Assembly: GCA_946401725.1 (NCBI GenBank)
Contig: CAMIVE010000004.1
Coordinates: 19,668-83,667, forward strand
DNA length: 64,000 bases
Reading direction: 5' to 3'
From: an uncultured Bacteroidales bacterium
GTDB lineage: Bacteria > Bacteroidota > Bacteroidia > Bacteroidales > P3
Made by a program: the position numbers and the translations under genes. A model generated the notes under the pieces. That model saw only the letters and a list, made by a program, of their open reading frames with translations. It did no database searches and had not been told where the DNA came from. Of this stretch, positions 9,001 through 17,584 are shown one piece after another. The stretch's first letter is position 1. The number at the start of each line of letters is the position of its first letter.

Positions 9001-10529
9001 TCGTCGAGATGCATCTCCGCCGTCAGCGAGCCCTCGTTGGCCTCCCCCGTAAAACGGGCGTCGCCGCTCAGCCGCTGTCCGCGCATAACGATATGGTGGA
9101 GACGTCCTTCGCATGAGGCACGCATAGTTTTGGGGTCCACCCCCTTGCCTTCAAAAGTAAGCGCCAGTCCTGTACGTCCCACCCATTCGTTCGGTGCAAC
9201 CTTCCCTATGGCGAAACCGTCGCTCTCCAGCTCTCCCGCATAGCGGAAATCATGTTTTTTAGGATCCATCGCCATCGTCACATCGCCCCTCAAGTCTCCC
9301 AACGGGCTCCGCATGTCGATAGCGGTATGAAAATCATATATCGTTCCGTTAAAACTGACATCAAGGTCGAGTTTATCCAGTTGTTTCAAAAGACTTGCCG
9401 CCTTCAGGGAGATATTCCTCGGATGCTTGACCGATAAAAGATCCGCATACGAGGTATGCATACCACGAATATCCACTCCTATTACTGTCGTGTCCATATG
9501 CGGCAGACCGCTAATATAGCCTGTCACCTCCATACGGCTCTCATCGCCAAAGGCCAGACGCATGCCGTCGACATGGAGATCCGACACCGGGCCGTCGACA
9601 CTTCCACACACTGCCACTTGCTCATCCATACCCCACAGCACTGGAGCCCAATAGGCGGCATCACGCATTCCGCCATACGAACCCTCCTCGAAACGGCAGG
9701 TGAGACGTACACTGTCGATAAAATGCTTCATGCTCTTCCAGCTCTCATAGTCCAGCAGCACATCGCCCTCCAGCCGCGAGTCTGCCGTCTCCAGACGAAG
9801 ATCCGTTGCACCGATGCCTGTCGGCGTGACATACACATTCGCCCGGAAGTCACGCACCTCCAATCCTGAACGCTCCCGCGTGGTCAGCCGGTCAACCTGG
9901 CAGGTAATATGACTTCTATCCACACGCAGATTACGGATACGGCCGCTCACCCCGGAATATTCCATGTGGGGGATATCGACACCCACACCCTCCCATCGGT
10001 GGGATGCCCGTTCCCTCAGGTCCTGACGGTAGGTCACTCCCTCCATCACCACCTCATCGATTCGGACAACAAAAGGTGCCTGCCGCTTTTTCTTCGGCCT
10101 CTCACTCTTGTAATAGTCTATGATATAGCGCAGGTTCAGACCCGTGCTGTCTTGTTGCAAATGGTAATAGGTGTCCTCGATCAAGACACGGGTCAGTTCC
10201 AACCCTTCCCCATCTACGGGGAAACGGTCGAATCGCACCACAATCCGTCCCGACCGACAGATTGTGTCCCCTGTGGGACTGACAAGCGATACATCTCGCA
10301 GCACCAGATGGTTGAACGGATTGCACCCCATCGATGCGATCCGGACCTCCCCACCCCACGCCTCACTCAGTCGGCTGCTCGCCAATGAACCCACCAGCGA
10401 CTGTACCACCGAGTAGTTCACCAACGCCACTGTTACATACACAACCAAGCCTATGGCCGCGAAAAGACGTCCTGTTATTTTCCAAAACTTTTTGATAGCA
10501 CTTACTTTTTTCGCTTCTAATAACTGCAA
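6024..10529 (-). CDS. tamB: Translocation/assembly module TamB-like protein (DUF490)
   Basis: A ~1500-residue protein with an N-terminal signal anchor (FAAIGLVVYVTVALVNYSVV) and a long periplasmic body of AsmA/DUF490-type beta repeats. The C-terminal section (RVNLSTLTGSLNGGESQKP, NADQSVQEEVFAYIDR) leads to the conserved end (GVGVKYTRDFDRFSELF). TamB proteins bridge inner and outer membranes and help outer-membrane protein insertion and phospholipid transport. The reading frame stays open to an ATG at 10715, but the 62 extra residues lack family character, and the tsaD promoter (10700-10707) lies inside that extension on the other strand. I therefore prefer a TTG start at 10529, about 20 residues before the membrane anchor. 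The start is uncertain; the family call is firm. Confidence 0.9.
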   Translation of the reverse strand: MQLLEAKKVSAIKKFWKITGRLFAAIGLVVYVTVALVNYSVVQSLVGSLASSRLSEAWGGEVRIASMGCNPFNHLVLRDVSLVSPTGDTICRSGRIVVRFDRFPVDGEGLELTRVLIEDTYYHLQQDSTGLNLRYIIDYYKSERPKKKRQAPFVVRIDEVVMEGVTYRQDLRERASHRWEGVGVDIPHMEYSGVSGRIRNLRVDRSHITCQVDRLTTRERSGLEVRDFRANVYVTPTGIGATDLRLETADSRLEGDVLLDYESWKSMKHFIDSVRLTCRFEEGSYGGMRDAAYWAPVLWGMDEQVAVCGSVDGPVSDLHVDGMRLAFGDESRMEVTGYISGLPHMDTTVIGVDIRGMHTSYADLLSVKHPRNISLKAASLLKQLDKLDLDVSFNGTIYDFHTAIDMRSPLGDLRGDVTMAMDPKKHDFRYAGELESDGFAIGKVAPNEWVGRTGLALTFEGKGVDPKTMRASCEGRLHHIVMRGQRLSGDARFTGEANEGSLTAEMHLDDPLADVDVRGGVELHRERPVYSGGVTMAHVDLKRLGLWTVEGDSAALLEGRVEGRYSAPGEGRHFARVQLSDVLLRSSSKRLAVTDAVLTAREQHHWKNVTLQSEIVTAQLRGYYSYGSLPQLVKKITEEYIPGGGGAKGGGDLVDADLASAEFELDVEWLDSGDFLRQLIPSVAIARGTRLQANYNYAESLKTLMRSDSLRVGPVRMQHVGLDGALTGDRYRVRLSSDVLQAGELRLAEQADFTVETESEGAWCRLRWFDEGREAGNVEMGLVCDSAATRLTVSPSRLTLAGEEWLLRDAGDGIVFFPGGFHVGDVRLESGEQLLSIHGDRRGRSDDRMEVVMRDFGLDIVNPYLQTLQFKAGGEADGVLVVGGLDAVPYLNADLSVSELSLNDERLGDARVRSTWNGEMNQLNLHVVTQRLNPSEAGDTWSRPLECAGYVGLASADPELYFNVTVDDVALETVRPLLKSFSSEASGRMGAELEVGGTLSHPDITGTVALNDARVKVDFLNVTYRIDDTITLDSGVVRLDHLRVEDPHGDVALVDGVIRHNHLSDIVFDLSLHSDRFVCMHTGAGQGTPYYGHLEAECDGRVRGPVNDMDITIDARTLPGSTLSIPVSDNKSVKRASYIHFEGDEELPNDEETYMSLADPSAPSQQFPSDEQAENRWRLTIRVDATPDLALQLPIRTSLIDADIATSGHGELELAVGADRPFSIMGDYELQGGKMGLNLLGVVSNEFAIDEGSSITFPGAIADAMFDIKAVYSQRVNLSTLTGSLNGGESQKPIQVENVIALSGTIESPAVNFDIRLPNADQSVQEEVFAYIDRNNERDMLQQTASLLIFKRFYNNSGSGNVDGGTDMASEGYGLVANSLGNVVSGMVQFVDVNFAYKAGNALTTDQYAVDISKEWNKFYFETTLGFGGEAREMESVSGNNNMTGDMLVGYKINPRLHLFVFNRSNTNDYTRSDLPYKQGVGVKYTRDFDRFSELFRRKKK

Positions 10530-10699
10530 AAGCGCTATTTTATTATGGCAAAACCCTAAAAAAACATAGAATCTTTCTCCCGTCACAGAAAGCGTCTCCG
10601 TCACCGCTCGGGGAAAATGACAACCAACCGGAGCAACACACACTTTCTTGTGAAACAAGAAATATTTGAGAAACTCCTCATTTTTCCAAAAAAAAATTG

Positions 10700-10707
10700 T
10701 ATCTTTG
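10700..10707 (+). promoter_or_regulatory. Bacteroidetes -7 element of tsaD
   Basis: TATCTTTG matches the Bacteroidetes sigma-ABfr consensus TAnnTTTG and lies 101 bases before the tsaD ATG in the divergent spacer with tamB. No good TTTG -33 box at 17-21 bases is seen; a T-run (10681-10685) sits at about that distance. Confidence 0.7.
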
Positions 10708-10808
10708 CAAATCAAAATAACATCGACGCACTATCGCTTACTCTTTAGCCCATAGCACGGAAAACCTTTAATAAACAAACCAAGAAAACCTCAATCCATC
10801 ACTGTCTG

Positions 10809-11816
10809 ATGTCTCTCATCCTCGCTATAGAATCATCCTGCGACGACACCTCCGCCGCCGTTCTGCGCGACGACATGCTGCTCTCTAACGTCATCGCCTC
10901 CCAGAAAGTCCACGAACAATACGGCGGCGTGGTTCCCGAGTTGGCCTCACGCGCCCACCAGCAAAATATCGTTCCCGTGGTCGACAGCGCGCTTCGCAAG
11001 GCCGGAGTCGACAAAGGGCAATTGGACGCTGTAGCCTTCACCCGCGGTCCCGGTCTCCTGGGTTCGCTCCTGGTAGGAGTCTCTTTCGCCAAGTCGTTTG
11101 CACAGGCACTCCATATCCCCTTGATAGAGGTCAACCACCTGCAGGCTCACGTCCTTTCCCACTTCATCCGTACCGACGCCGGTTCCCAGCCTCCTCAATT
11201 CCCATTGATGTGCCTGCTCGTCTCGGGCGGTCACACGCAGATACTCCTGCTGAAAAGCCACTTCGAAATGGAGGTGCTGGGCCAGACTATTGACGACGCA
11301 GCAGGCGAAGCCATCGACAAAGCGGCCAAAATCATGGATCTGGGCTATCCCGGAGGCCCCATTATCGACCGACTTGCACAGGAAGGCGATCCGAATGCCT
11401 TCACTTTCGCCACTCCGCATATCCCCCTCTACGACTTCAGTTTCAGCGGCATTAAGACCTCCTTTCTCTATTTCCTTCGCGACCGGCTCGAAGAAAACCC
11501 CGACTTCATTGAGCAACACAAGGCCGACCTCTGCGCCTCCATCCAGAAATGCATCGTCGGCTTCTTACTGAAAAAACTGGAAAAAGCCACCATCGCACAC
11601 CATGTGCGCCAAGTAGCCATCGCGGGCGGCGTCTCGGCCAATTCCGCCTTGCGTAATGGGCTGCAGCAACTGGGAGTGAAACACCACTGGCATGTCTTCA
11701 TCCCTCCACTGCCTTTCTGCACCGACAATGCGGCCATGGTCGGCATTGCCGCCTACTTCAAGTACCTTAAAAACGACTTCGCCGACATCTCCCTCCCTCC
11801 TTACACTCGGGACTGA
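10809..11816 (+). CDS. tsaD: tRNA N6-threonylcarbamoyladenosine synthase subunit TsaD
   Basis: A 335-residue TsaD/Kae1/Gcp protein of normal length. It starts MSLILAIESSCDDTSAAV, the family's ATPase-like N-terminus. The metal site is HLQAH in EVNHLQAHVLSHF; nucleotide-binding loops include LLVSGGHTQ, PGGPIID, IAGGVSANSALR and CTDNAAMVG. It transfers the threonylcarbamoyl group onto A37 of tRNAs that read ANN codons. Its partner TsaE lies elsewhere in this window (49048-49479), and a TsaB is not visible. It is read from its own TATCTTTG promoter and is followed 86 bases later by T9SS-type genes on the same strand. Confidence 0.97.
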   Translation: MSLILAIESSCDDTSAAVLRDDMLLSNVIASQKVHEQYGGVVPELASRAHQQNIVPVVDSALRKAGVDKGQLDAVAFTRGPGLLGSLLVGVSFAKSFAQALHIPLIEVNHLQAHVLSHFIRTDAGSQPPQFPLMCLLVSGGHTQILLLKSHFEMEVLGQTIDDAAGEAIDKAAKIMDLGYPGGPIIDRLAQEGDPNAFTFATPHIPLYDFSFSGIKTSFLYFLRDRLEENPDFIEQHKADLCASIQKCIVGFLLKKLEKATIAHHVRQVAIAGGVSANSALRNGLQQLGVKHHWHVFIPPLPFCTDNAAMVGIAAYFKYLKNDFADISLPPYTRD

Positions 11817-11834
11817 ACGGAGAACGGAGTGAGA

Positions 11835-11858
11835 GGTCCTCCCCGACGGGGACGGACC
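11835..11858 (+). other. GC-rich intergenic hairpin after tsaD
   Basis: GGTCCT-CCCC, loop gac, GGGG-A-c-GGACC forms a strong stem with one bulged base, 19 bases after the tsaD stop. No T-run follows, so it is not a standard intrinsic terminator. It could lower read-through or stabilise the 3' end of tsaD mRNA ahead of the PorP-like gene. Confidence 0.5.
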
Positions 11859-11902
11859 GGCGAAAAACGGAGAACTGTAAACCAAACACCGAACACACAC
11901 CC

Positions 11903-12922
11903 ATGTCACCTGCACGGAACCAACAGCGCTTTTGGCACCAGCCCTATCTCTGGGGGTCGGTGCTGTGGCTGTGGTTGGCCGTCACACCGTCGGCACAGGC
12001 GCAGGACATCCACTTCTCCCAAATAGACATCAACCCGCTGCTTTTCAACCCCGCCTACTCGGGATTCTTTGACGGGACAGGACGATTCGCCCTTGCCTAC
12101 CGCAACCAGTGGTCCTCGGTCAGCAAAGCGTTCCAGACCATCGCCGCCAGCGCCGAACTCTCGATGCTCCGACGTCGGCACCAAGGCGACGGGTTCAATC
12201 TGGGACTGCTGTTTTTCTCCGACCGCGCCGGGACACTCCATTACGGCACCACCGCGGCAAACCTGCTGATCTCCTACTACAAGGCTCTGGCTGGAGACAA
12301 CAACAACTTCCTCTCCTTTGCCCTCGAACTGGGTGCCGGACAGGCAGGATTCAACACCGGCGACATCGACATGGAAGACCCTTCGGACGCCATCCCCTCC
12401 ACCACCGCCAACTTCGTCTCCATCGGAGCCGGCTGTGCCTGGTTCTACCAACCCAACGACGACTGCCTGTTCAAAGTGGGCCTCTCGGGACGCAACCTGA
12501 ACCGCCCCGACATCTCGTTTCTCGAACTCGACGACACGCATATCGAACGGCGTTTCAACGTCTACGGCCGTGCCGAATTCCGTGTCCTGCCCGATATCTC
12601 AGTCCTTCCTGTCGTAGCCGCCTCCTTCCAGAAAAACTACCGCGAGATGATTGTGGGATGCGATGCCAAATGGTATCTCTCCGAATCGTCGTTCCGATTC
12701 CTGGCTCTTGCTGCCGGACTGCGCTACCGTTGGCGCGACGCGGCTACCGTCGAACTCTCGGCCGAATACAACGCATTCATCTTCGCCCTGTCCTATGATG
12801 CCAACCTCTCCAAACTGACCCCCGCCTCCAAATCGGTCGGCGCTTTCGAACTCGCCATCGTCTACCGGCTGGCGAAGTCCAACCGCCCACGCCGCAAAGC
12901 CATCCCTTGCCCGATTATGTAA
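11903..12922 (+). CDS. PorP/SprF family type IX secretion outer-membrane protein
   Basis: A 339-residue outer-membrane barrel. A signal sequence (about residues 13-33, ending AQAQD) is followed by the family's opening pattern, HFSQIDINPLLFNPAYSGFF, and LAYRNQWSSVSKAFQT. PorP/SprF proteins take part in type IX secretion and in gliding or adhesin surface systems, and each usually pairs with a periplasmic PorE-type OmpA protein. Here that partner follows after only 28 bases. The C-terminus (GAFELAIVYRL) resembles a last beta strand plus a short basic tail. Whether this copy is the core PorP or an accessory paralogue bound to one cargo cannot be told from the sequence. Confidence 0.88.
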   Translation: MSPARNQQRFWHQPYLWGSVLWLWLAVTPSAQAQDIHFSQIDINPLLFNPAYSGFFDGTGRFALAYRNQWSSVSKAFQTIAASAELSMLRRRHQGDGFNLGLLFFSDRAGTLHYGTTAANLLISYYKALAGDNNNFLSFALELGAGQAGFNTGDIDMEDPSDAIPSTTANFVSIGAGCAWFYQPNDDCLFKVGLSGRNLNRPDISFLELDDTHIERRFNVYGRAEFRVLPDISVLPVVAASFQKNYREMIVGCDAKWYLSESSFRFLALAAGLRYRWRDAATVELSAEYNAFIFALSYDANLSKLTPASKSVGAFELAIVYRLAKSNRPRRKAIPCPIM

Positions 12923-12950
12923 TGAACTTTATCGATAATATCACTTCCAT

Positions 12951-15233
12951 ATGAAAAAAATACTGATTATCTCTTTGTTGTTTTCCGTTCTAAGCCCCAC
13001 GGTTTCCGTCACTTTCGCTCAGAGTGACGACCTGCGGGAAGGCGACGAAGCCTTCCGTTTCGGCTACTACAAAACGGCGGTCGACTACTACAAAGCCGCT
13101 TACAAAAAAAGTCCTCAACCGGCAATCGCCTACAAAATAGCCGAATCGCTCCGGTTGTCGAACAGCTACCGCGAAGCCATCGGCGCCTACCGCACCGTGC
13201 TCCATTCGTCGGCAGCCAACAGCTTCCCCCATTGTGAATATTTTCTGGCGGCGATGTACCGGAACAACGGACAGGCCGACTCGGCGCTGATCTTTTATAC
13301 ACGCTACCTCAACTATGCCAACGACGGGCAGTTGGCTCAAAGGGCCCGACAGGAAGCACGAGCCTGCCAGTGGGTACTGGACAGCATCCCCGACTCACTG
13401 ACTTTCAGAGTACAGCATCTGGGACGCAACATCAACTCGGCAGCCAGCGAGTCGGGCGCCGTGCTTATGGGCGACTCGCTGCTGTTCTATTCCGCCATGT
13501 ACGAAGCCGCCAAACCCGGTTCTAAAGACGCCATCTCCTCGGACCTGGTGCTCATGCAGATCTTTCAGGCGGACTTCTCTGGCGATGAACCCAACAAGGG
13601 CGAACTCAACAGCTGGGGACTCAACAACAAGGAAAAACACTCGTGCAATGTGGCATTCGATCCGCTTCACGAGAATATCTATTTCACCATCTGCTCCCCT
13701 GACGACTTTGCGGATATCCCCTGCGAGATCTATGTCTCGCACCGGAACAAGGGCAAATGGTCCAAAGCCAAGAAACTGGGGGGCGATATCAACCTCGCTG
13801 GCTGCAACAACACGCAACCGGCCATAGGGTACATGCCCGACGGAAGCACCCTGCTTTTCTTCTCTTCGAACCGTGAAGGGGGACTGGGCGGCTACGACAT
13901 CTGGTATTCGGTCATCGACGACAATGGCAAACCCTCGCCAGCTGTCAATCTCGGCACACCCGTGAACAGCGAAGGGAATGAAATCACACCTTTCTATGAC
14001 AACAACAACCGCAGGCTTTACTTCTCCTCGGACTGGCATCTGGGATTCGGAGGATACGACGTTTTCTGCTCGCAGGGCACCCGCGACAACTGGCAGCTGC
14101 CGCTCAACCTGGGATCCACACTCAATAGCGAAGCAAACGACATCTACTTCTCCGTCAATACAGACATTCCCAATTCGGGCTATCTCACCTCCAACCGAAG
14201 AGGGTCGTTTTTTATCGACGGCAATACCTGCTGCAACGACATCTACGAATGGAAACAGGTGAGGAAAACACCCCGCCGGCGTGTCGTGGAGGTACAACCC
14301 GTTGTCTCACAACAAAAAGCAGCCATCCATCATCTACTACCCATCAGACTTTACTTCCACAACGACGAACCCGACCCCAAATCCAAACTTGCCACCACTT
14401 CGACAAACTACTTCCAGACATACAACCGCTACATGTTCCTTCGTAACGACTACAAGAAAGCGCACACCATTGCCAACGGCAATGTGGTATACGACTCGAT
14501 TTGCGATGCCATCGACTATTTCTTCGACTATGAAGTACAGTACAACTGCGAACGCTTCGAACAATTCCTGAATCTGCTGCTTGACGACCTCAAAGCGGGT
14601 CACCGCATCAGCATGACCGTCGAAGGCTACGCCAGTCCCATCCACACCTCCAAGTACAACGAACTTATCTCCAAACGGCGCATCGCATCGATCGTCAACC
14701 AGATAATGGAATACAAGAAAGGAATCCTGACCAAATACATGGGCACCAACGGCGGCTCATTGCAGATTAGAGAAGTGGCTTACGGAAGCAGTCACGCCGG
14801 CCGCGAAGTGTCTTCCGATCCCCGACACACCAACAAATCCATCTATAGTGTTGAAGCCGCCAAGGAACGCCGCATCGAGATTCTCGACTACCAGTACTTG
14901 GAAGACGACAGCAGCCTGATTTCCTGCCTGCATCTACCCACACGTGCCATGCATATAGGCACCTATTTCACAGGAGAATATGCCGACATACAAGTGCATC
15001 TGAAACATACCGCACTTGACGAGACAACACTTGACTTCATCAGTGTCGGCTCGCCCGATGTCAAGGTGGTGGGCTATAGCAAACTCACCCCCGGTCGCGA
15101 ACTGGTCATTTACTTGCGCATGGACAACCGCAAAGCAGAACCTACCGTCTCCTCTTTTCTGCCGTTAACGTTGCGTGTGACAGGCGAGCAGATCACCCAG
15201 ACGATGTTTCTGGAATACACGTTGGAGAAGTAG
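12951..15233 (+). CDS. PorE-like OmpA protein: TPR, PD40 propeller and OmpA peptidoglycan-binding domain
   Basis: A 760-residue exported protein. A signal peptide (cut near TFAQSDD) is followed by tetratricopeptide-like helices (residues ~25-150). Next come PD40/WD40-like propeller blades with repeated TLLFFSSNREGGLGGYDIWY and RRLYFSSDWHLGFGGYDVF units (~220-430). An OmpA-like domain (~530-680) has SMTVEGYASPIHTSKYNELI and KRRIASIVNQI, matching the NxxLSxxRAxxV helix that binds peptidoglycan. A ~90-residue beta-rich tail follows. This is the PorE architecture minus an obvious carboxypeptidase-regulatory module. With the upstream PorP-like gene it would anchor a T9SS-related complex to the cell wall. 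Confidence 0.85.
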   Translation: MKKILIISLLFSVLSPTVSVTFAQSDDLREGDEAFRFGYYKTAVDYYKAAYKKSPQPAIAYKIAESLRLSNSYREAIGAYRTVLHSSAANSFPHCEYFLAAMYRNNGQADSALIFYTRYLNYANDGQLAQRARQEARACQWVLDSIPDSLTFRVQHLGRNINSAASESGAVLMGDSLLFYSAMYEAAKPGSKDAISSDLVLMQIFQADFSGDEPNKGELNSWGLNNKEKHSCNVAFDPLHENIYFTICSPDDFADIPCEIYVSHRNKGKWSKAKKLGGDINLAGCNNTQPAIGYMPDGSTLLFFSSNREGGLGGYDIWYSVIDDNGKPSPAVNLGTPVNSEGNEITPFYDNNNRRLYFSSDWHLGFGGYDVFCSQGTRDNWQLPLNLGSTLNSEANDIYFSVNTDIPNSGYLTSNRRGSFFIDGNTCCNDIYEWKQVRKTPRRRVVEVQPVVSQQKAAIHHLLPIRLYFHNDEPDPKSKLATTSTNYFQTYNRYMFLRNDYKKAHTIANGNVVYDSICDAIDYFFDYEVQYNCERFEQFLNLLLDDLKAGHRISMTVEGYASPIHTSKYNELISKRRIASIVNQIMEYKKGILTKYMGTNGGSLQIREVAYGSSHAGREVSSDPRHTNKSIYSVEAAKERRIEILDYQYLEDDSSLISCLHLPTRAMHIGTYFTGEYADIQVHLKHTALDETTLDFISVGSPDVKVVGYSKLTPGRELVIYLRMDNRKAEPTVSSFLPLTLRVTGEQITQTMFLEYTLEK

Positions 15234-15291
15234 CAGAGAGGACCGTCTCCGCCACAGTCATTTTTCGAAGAGAAAAACTATCGCAAAAAGA

Positions 15292-16029
15292 TTATTCGCC
15301 CAATGCCTTGCTCCAGTAGTTGAGACACGGCGTGACATTCACATAGAGGGATTCGATTCCGTCGTCGTTTGCTTCAAGTTTGAAAACATCGAACATCTGG
15401 TCCCCGCTTGACTGAAGGGATTGCTGCACACTATGCAGACCAAAATAACTCATCAGATTATAGGAATGCGCGACAATCGCCACATGGTAGGCGTTCTCAA
15501 AATCCATCCCGTTGCCTGAAGCCGCAATGGCACTGATAAGTGCTATATAGCGAAAGACATCCGCATTCGCTTGCTTGGAGTTTTCGCCATAGACGATGGT
15601 GTTCGCCACATAACGGTAAAAATAGAGTCGCACATGGGTGGGTACTTTCTCTATGGCTTTGTCGAGCAGTTTAATGGCCTTTCGTGCATCCTTCTCCGAG
15701 ACATCCTCCTTGTTGAGAATATCGCGAGCCTTGTCCTCCTCATCAAGATGAATATACGGGTTGTAATCATCTTGAAGGACATAGCCATAATAAAGATAAT
15801 GCACATCATCGAGCGTCATCGAGGTGTCTGCCTTTGCCAGTTTCTTGACAAGCTTGGGATAATAATAAGGTGACTTTTTATCATTTATCACCTTGCCGAT
15901 CTGGTCGTAATCAGGCACAAAAAACTGTTGAACCTCAGAAGTGTCGTAGTTGCCGTCTTGATCATTTTGCGCAACAACCATGAAAGGGGCACAGAAGAGG
16001 CAAAGGATAAACAAAAATTTGGTTTTCAT
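15292..16029 (-). CDS. Exported DUF4919-like protein
   Basis: A 245-residue protein with a signal peptide (MKTKFLFILCLFCAPFMVVA, cut near AQN). The mature part contains SPYYYPKLVKKLAKADTSM, TLDDVHYLYYGYVLQDDYN and AHSYNLMSYFGLHSVQQSL. I associate the YPKL...YLYYGY pattern with DUF4919, a Bacteroidetes family of unknown function. I chose the second methionine (16029) as start because it gives a standard signal peptide; 16035 is also possible. It is the last gene of a four-gene minus-strand operon, 3-9 bases after the FAH gene. Nothing catalytic is evident. Confidence 0.7.
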   Translation of the reverse strand: MKTKFLFILCLFCAPFMVVAQNDQDGNYDTSEVQQFFVPDYDQIGKVINDKKSPYYYPKLVKKLAKADTSMTLDDVHYLYYGYVLQDDYNPYIHLDEEDKARDILNKEDVSEKDARKAIKLLDKAIEKVPTHVRLYFYRYVANTIVYGENSKQANADVFRYIALISAIAASGNGMDFENAYHVAIVAHSYNLMSYFGLHSVQQSLQSSGDQMFDVFKLEANDDGIESLYVNVTPCLNYWSKALGE

Positions 16030-16038
16030 AATCATATA

Positions 16039-16674
16039 TTATTTTATTCTACATTCGAACATCTGCCGTCCTTCCAACCTTCCTGTAAGCACATCGCCTA
16101 TCTCGACAGGACCCACACCCGAGGGGGTACCCGTAAAGAGCAGATCGCCCGTGCGGAGGAGCATGAACTGCGAAACATAAGCTATCATACCGTCCACCGT
16201 ACAGAGCATATCGGCTGTATTGCCCTGCTGCACGATCGTTCCGTTACGAGACAGGAAGAAAGAAAGACGCTGCACGTCACCTCCCAAATCAGCGAGGGGC
16301 ACAAAATCACTGACAACCGCCGAACCGTCGAATCCTTTGGAGAGCGTCCAAGGGAGTCCTTTGGATTTGGCTTCACGCTGGAGATCACGGGCCGTGAAAT
16401 CGATACCGAGCGCCACCGAGCTGTAATAACGATGGGCGAAACGCTCTTCGATACTTTTCCCCACCCGGTCAATGCGGACAACAAGTTCCACTTCATGTTC
16501 GACCTCCCGACTGAACTCCGGATAGAAGAAAGGCTGGTTTTTTAACAGCAAAGCACTATCCGGCTTGAGAAAGAATGCCGGAGACAAAGCCTCACGCGAG
16601 CCGCGGGGGAACTGGGGGGCTCCCATCTCGGCGGCATGGTCGCCATAGTTTCGTGCTATGCAGATAATCTTCAT
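16039..16674 (-). CDS. Fumarylacetoacetate hydrolase (FAH) family protein
   Basis: A 211-residue protein of the compact FAH type, close to YcgM/FAHD1. It starts MKIICIARNYGDHAAEMG and carries FLKPDSALL, EVELVVRIDR, GIDFTARDLQ and the C-terminal LFTGTPSGVGPVEIGDVL. The acidic metal-binding residues lie in the EVEHEVELVV segment. Family members act as acylpyruvases or oxaloacetate decarboxylases in the cytosol; the exact substrate is not readable here. It starts 2 bases after the exonuclease gene, so it is translated from the kdsA operon. Confidence 0.9.
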   Translation of the reverse strand: MKIICIARNYGDHAAEMGAPQFPRGSREALSPAFFLKPDSALLLKNQPFFYPEFSREVEHEVELVVRIDRVGKSIEERFAHRYYSSVALGIDFTARDLQREAKSKGLPWTLSKGFDGSAVVSDFVPLADLGGDVQRLSFFLSRNGTIVQQGNTADMLCTVDGMIAYVSQFMLLRTGDLLFTGTPSGVGPVEIGDVLTGRLEGRQMFECRIK

Positions 16675-16676
16675 CG

Positions 16677-17555
16677 TCAGCCTTCGAACTTCAACTTAAG
16701 TGCCTGCAGCTTTTCTTGGTCTCGTTGACGGCGCTCCTCAACAAGCCGGCGCTGGACTCTCATCACCACCTGTTTGGTGGAAAGGGGGAAGTCGGCTTTC
16801 ATCATCCAGTCGTAGTAAGCAGGCTCACGGGTGAATACTTGCTCCAGGGTAACCCCTTTATGCTTGCCGAAATTGAAGATTTCGCGACCGGACTTGTCAA
16901 AGCCGATATGTCCTACAAGATCGGCCCACTGGGAGTTGCCGCTGAAACGGCTGAGTGCCTCGATGTCGTTGACAACAGGATAACTGGTGGTACCGTCGCG
17001 GTCGACAAACGGCACATCCTGATAGCGGTCAAGTTGGGCTTTGAGCACTTCGTAGGTGGCTCGAGTGTCGGCATCGGCGCTGTGTGCTGCCTCGAGATTT
17101 TTACCACAGTAAAATTTGTAAGCGGCAACTAATGTACGCTGTTCCATTCGATGGAAAATATTCTGGACATCGACCAGACGACGGCCTTCGAGGGAGAACT
17201 CGACACCAGCGCGTAGGAATTCCTCGACGAGCAAAGGCACATCAAACTTGTTGGAATTGTAGCCTGCAAGGTCAGCGTCGCCAATAAAATCGGCGATCTC
17301 CTGAGCCTGCTCGGGGAAACTTCTTTCGGAAGCAACCATGGCATCGGTGATATGATGGACCGAAGTAGCCTCCGCAGGGATACGCATCGTGTCGCCTGAA
17401 GCAGTGACCGGACGGACCAGACGGGTCATCTCGGCCTCTTCGTTGGAGGGGGACACTTTCAAGAGGCAGATTTGCACTATGCGATCGGAACCCACCTGAA
17501 CGCCTGTGGTTTCCAAATCAAAAAAGACAATGGGTTTGGTAAGATTCAGCAGCAT
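16677..17555 (-). CDS. DnaQ-like 3'-5' exonuclease (DEDDh)
   Basis: A 292-residue protein with an RNase T/DnaQ exonuclease domain at residues 1-~175. The acidic pair is in FFDLETTG, the second motif in AGYNSNKFDVPLL, and the third, with the catalytic His, in AAHSADADTRATYEVL. About 115 further residues hold HIGFDKSGREIFNFGKHKG, a small domain often found behind this exonuclease in Bacteroidetes. The protein probably trims 3' ends of DNA or RNA, or proofreads. It lies 29 bases downstream of kdsA in the same operon. Confidence 0.9.
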   Translation of the reverse strand: MLLNLTKPIVFFDLETTGVQVGSDRIVQICLLKVSPSNEEAEMTRLVRPVTASGDTMRIPAEATSVHHITDAMVASERSFPEQAQEIADFIGDADLAGYNSNKFDVPLLVEEFLRAGVEFSLEGRRLVDVQNIFHRMEQRTLVAAYKFYCGKNLEAAHSADADTRATYEVLKAQLDRYQDVPFVDRDGTTSYPVVNDIEALSRFSGNSQWADLVGHIGFDKSGREIFNFGKHKGVTLEQVFTREPAYYDWMMKADFPLSTKQVVMRVQRRLVEERRQRDQEKLQALKLKFEG

Positions 17556-17584
17556 GGGAAGAGAGCGTGTGGTTATTTAATTAA

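Noticed and set aside
10530..10715. N-terminal extension of TamB from the upstream ATG
   Set aside because: The 62 residues precede the membrane anchor without family similarity and run through the tsaD promoter; a TTG at 10529 fits better.
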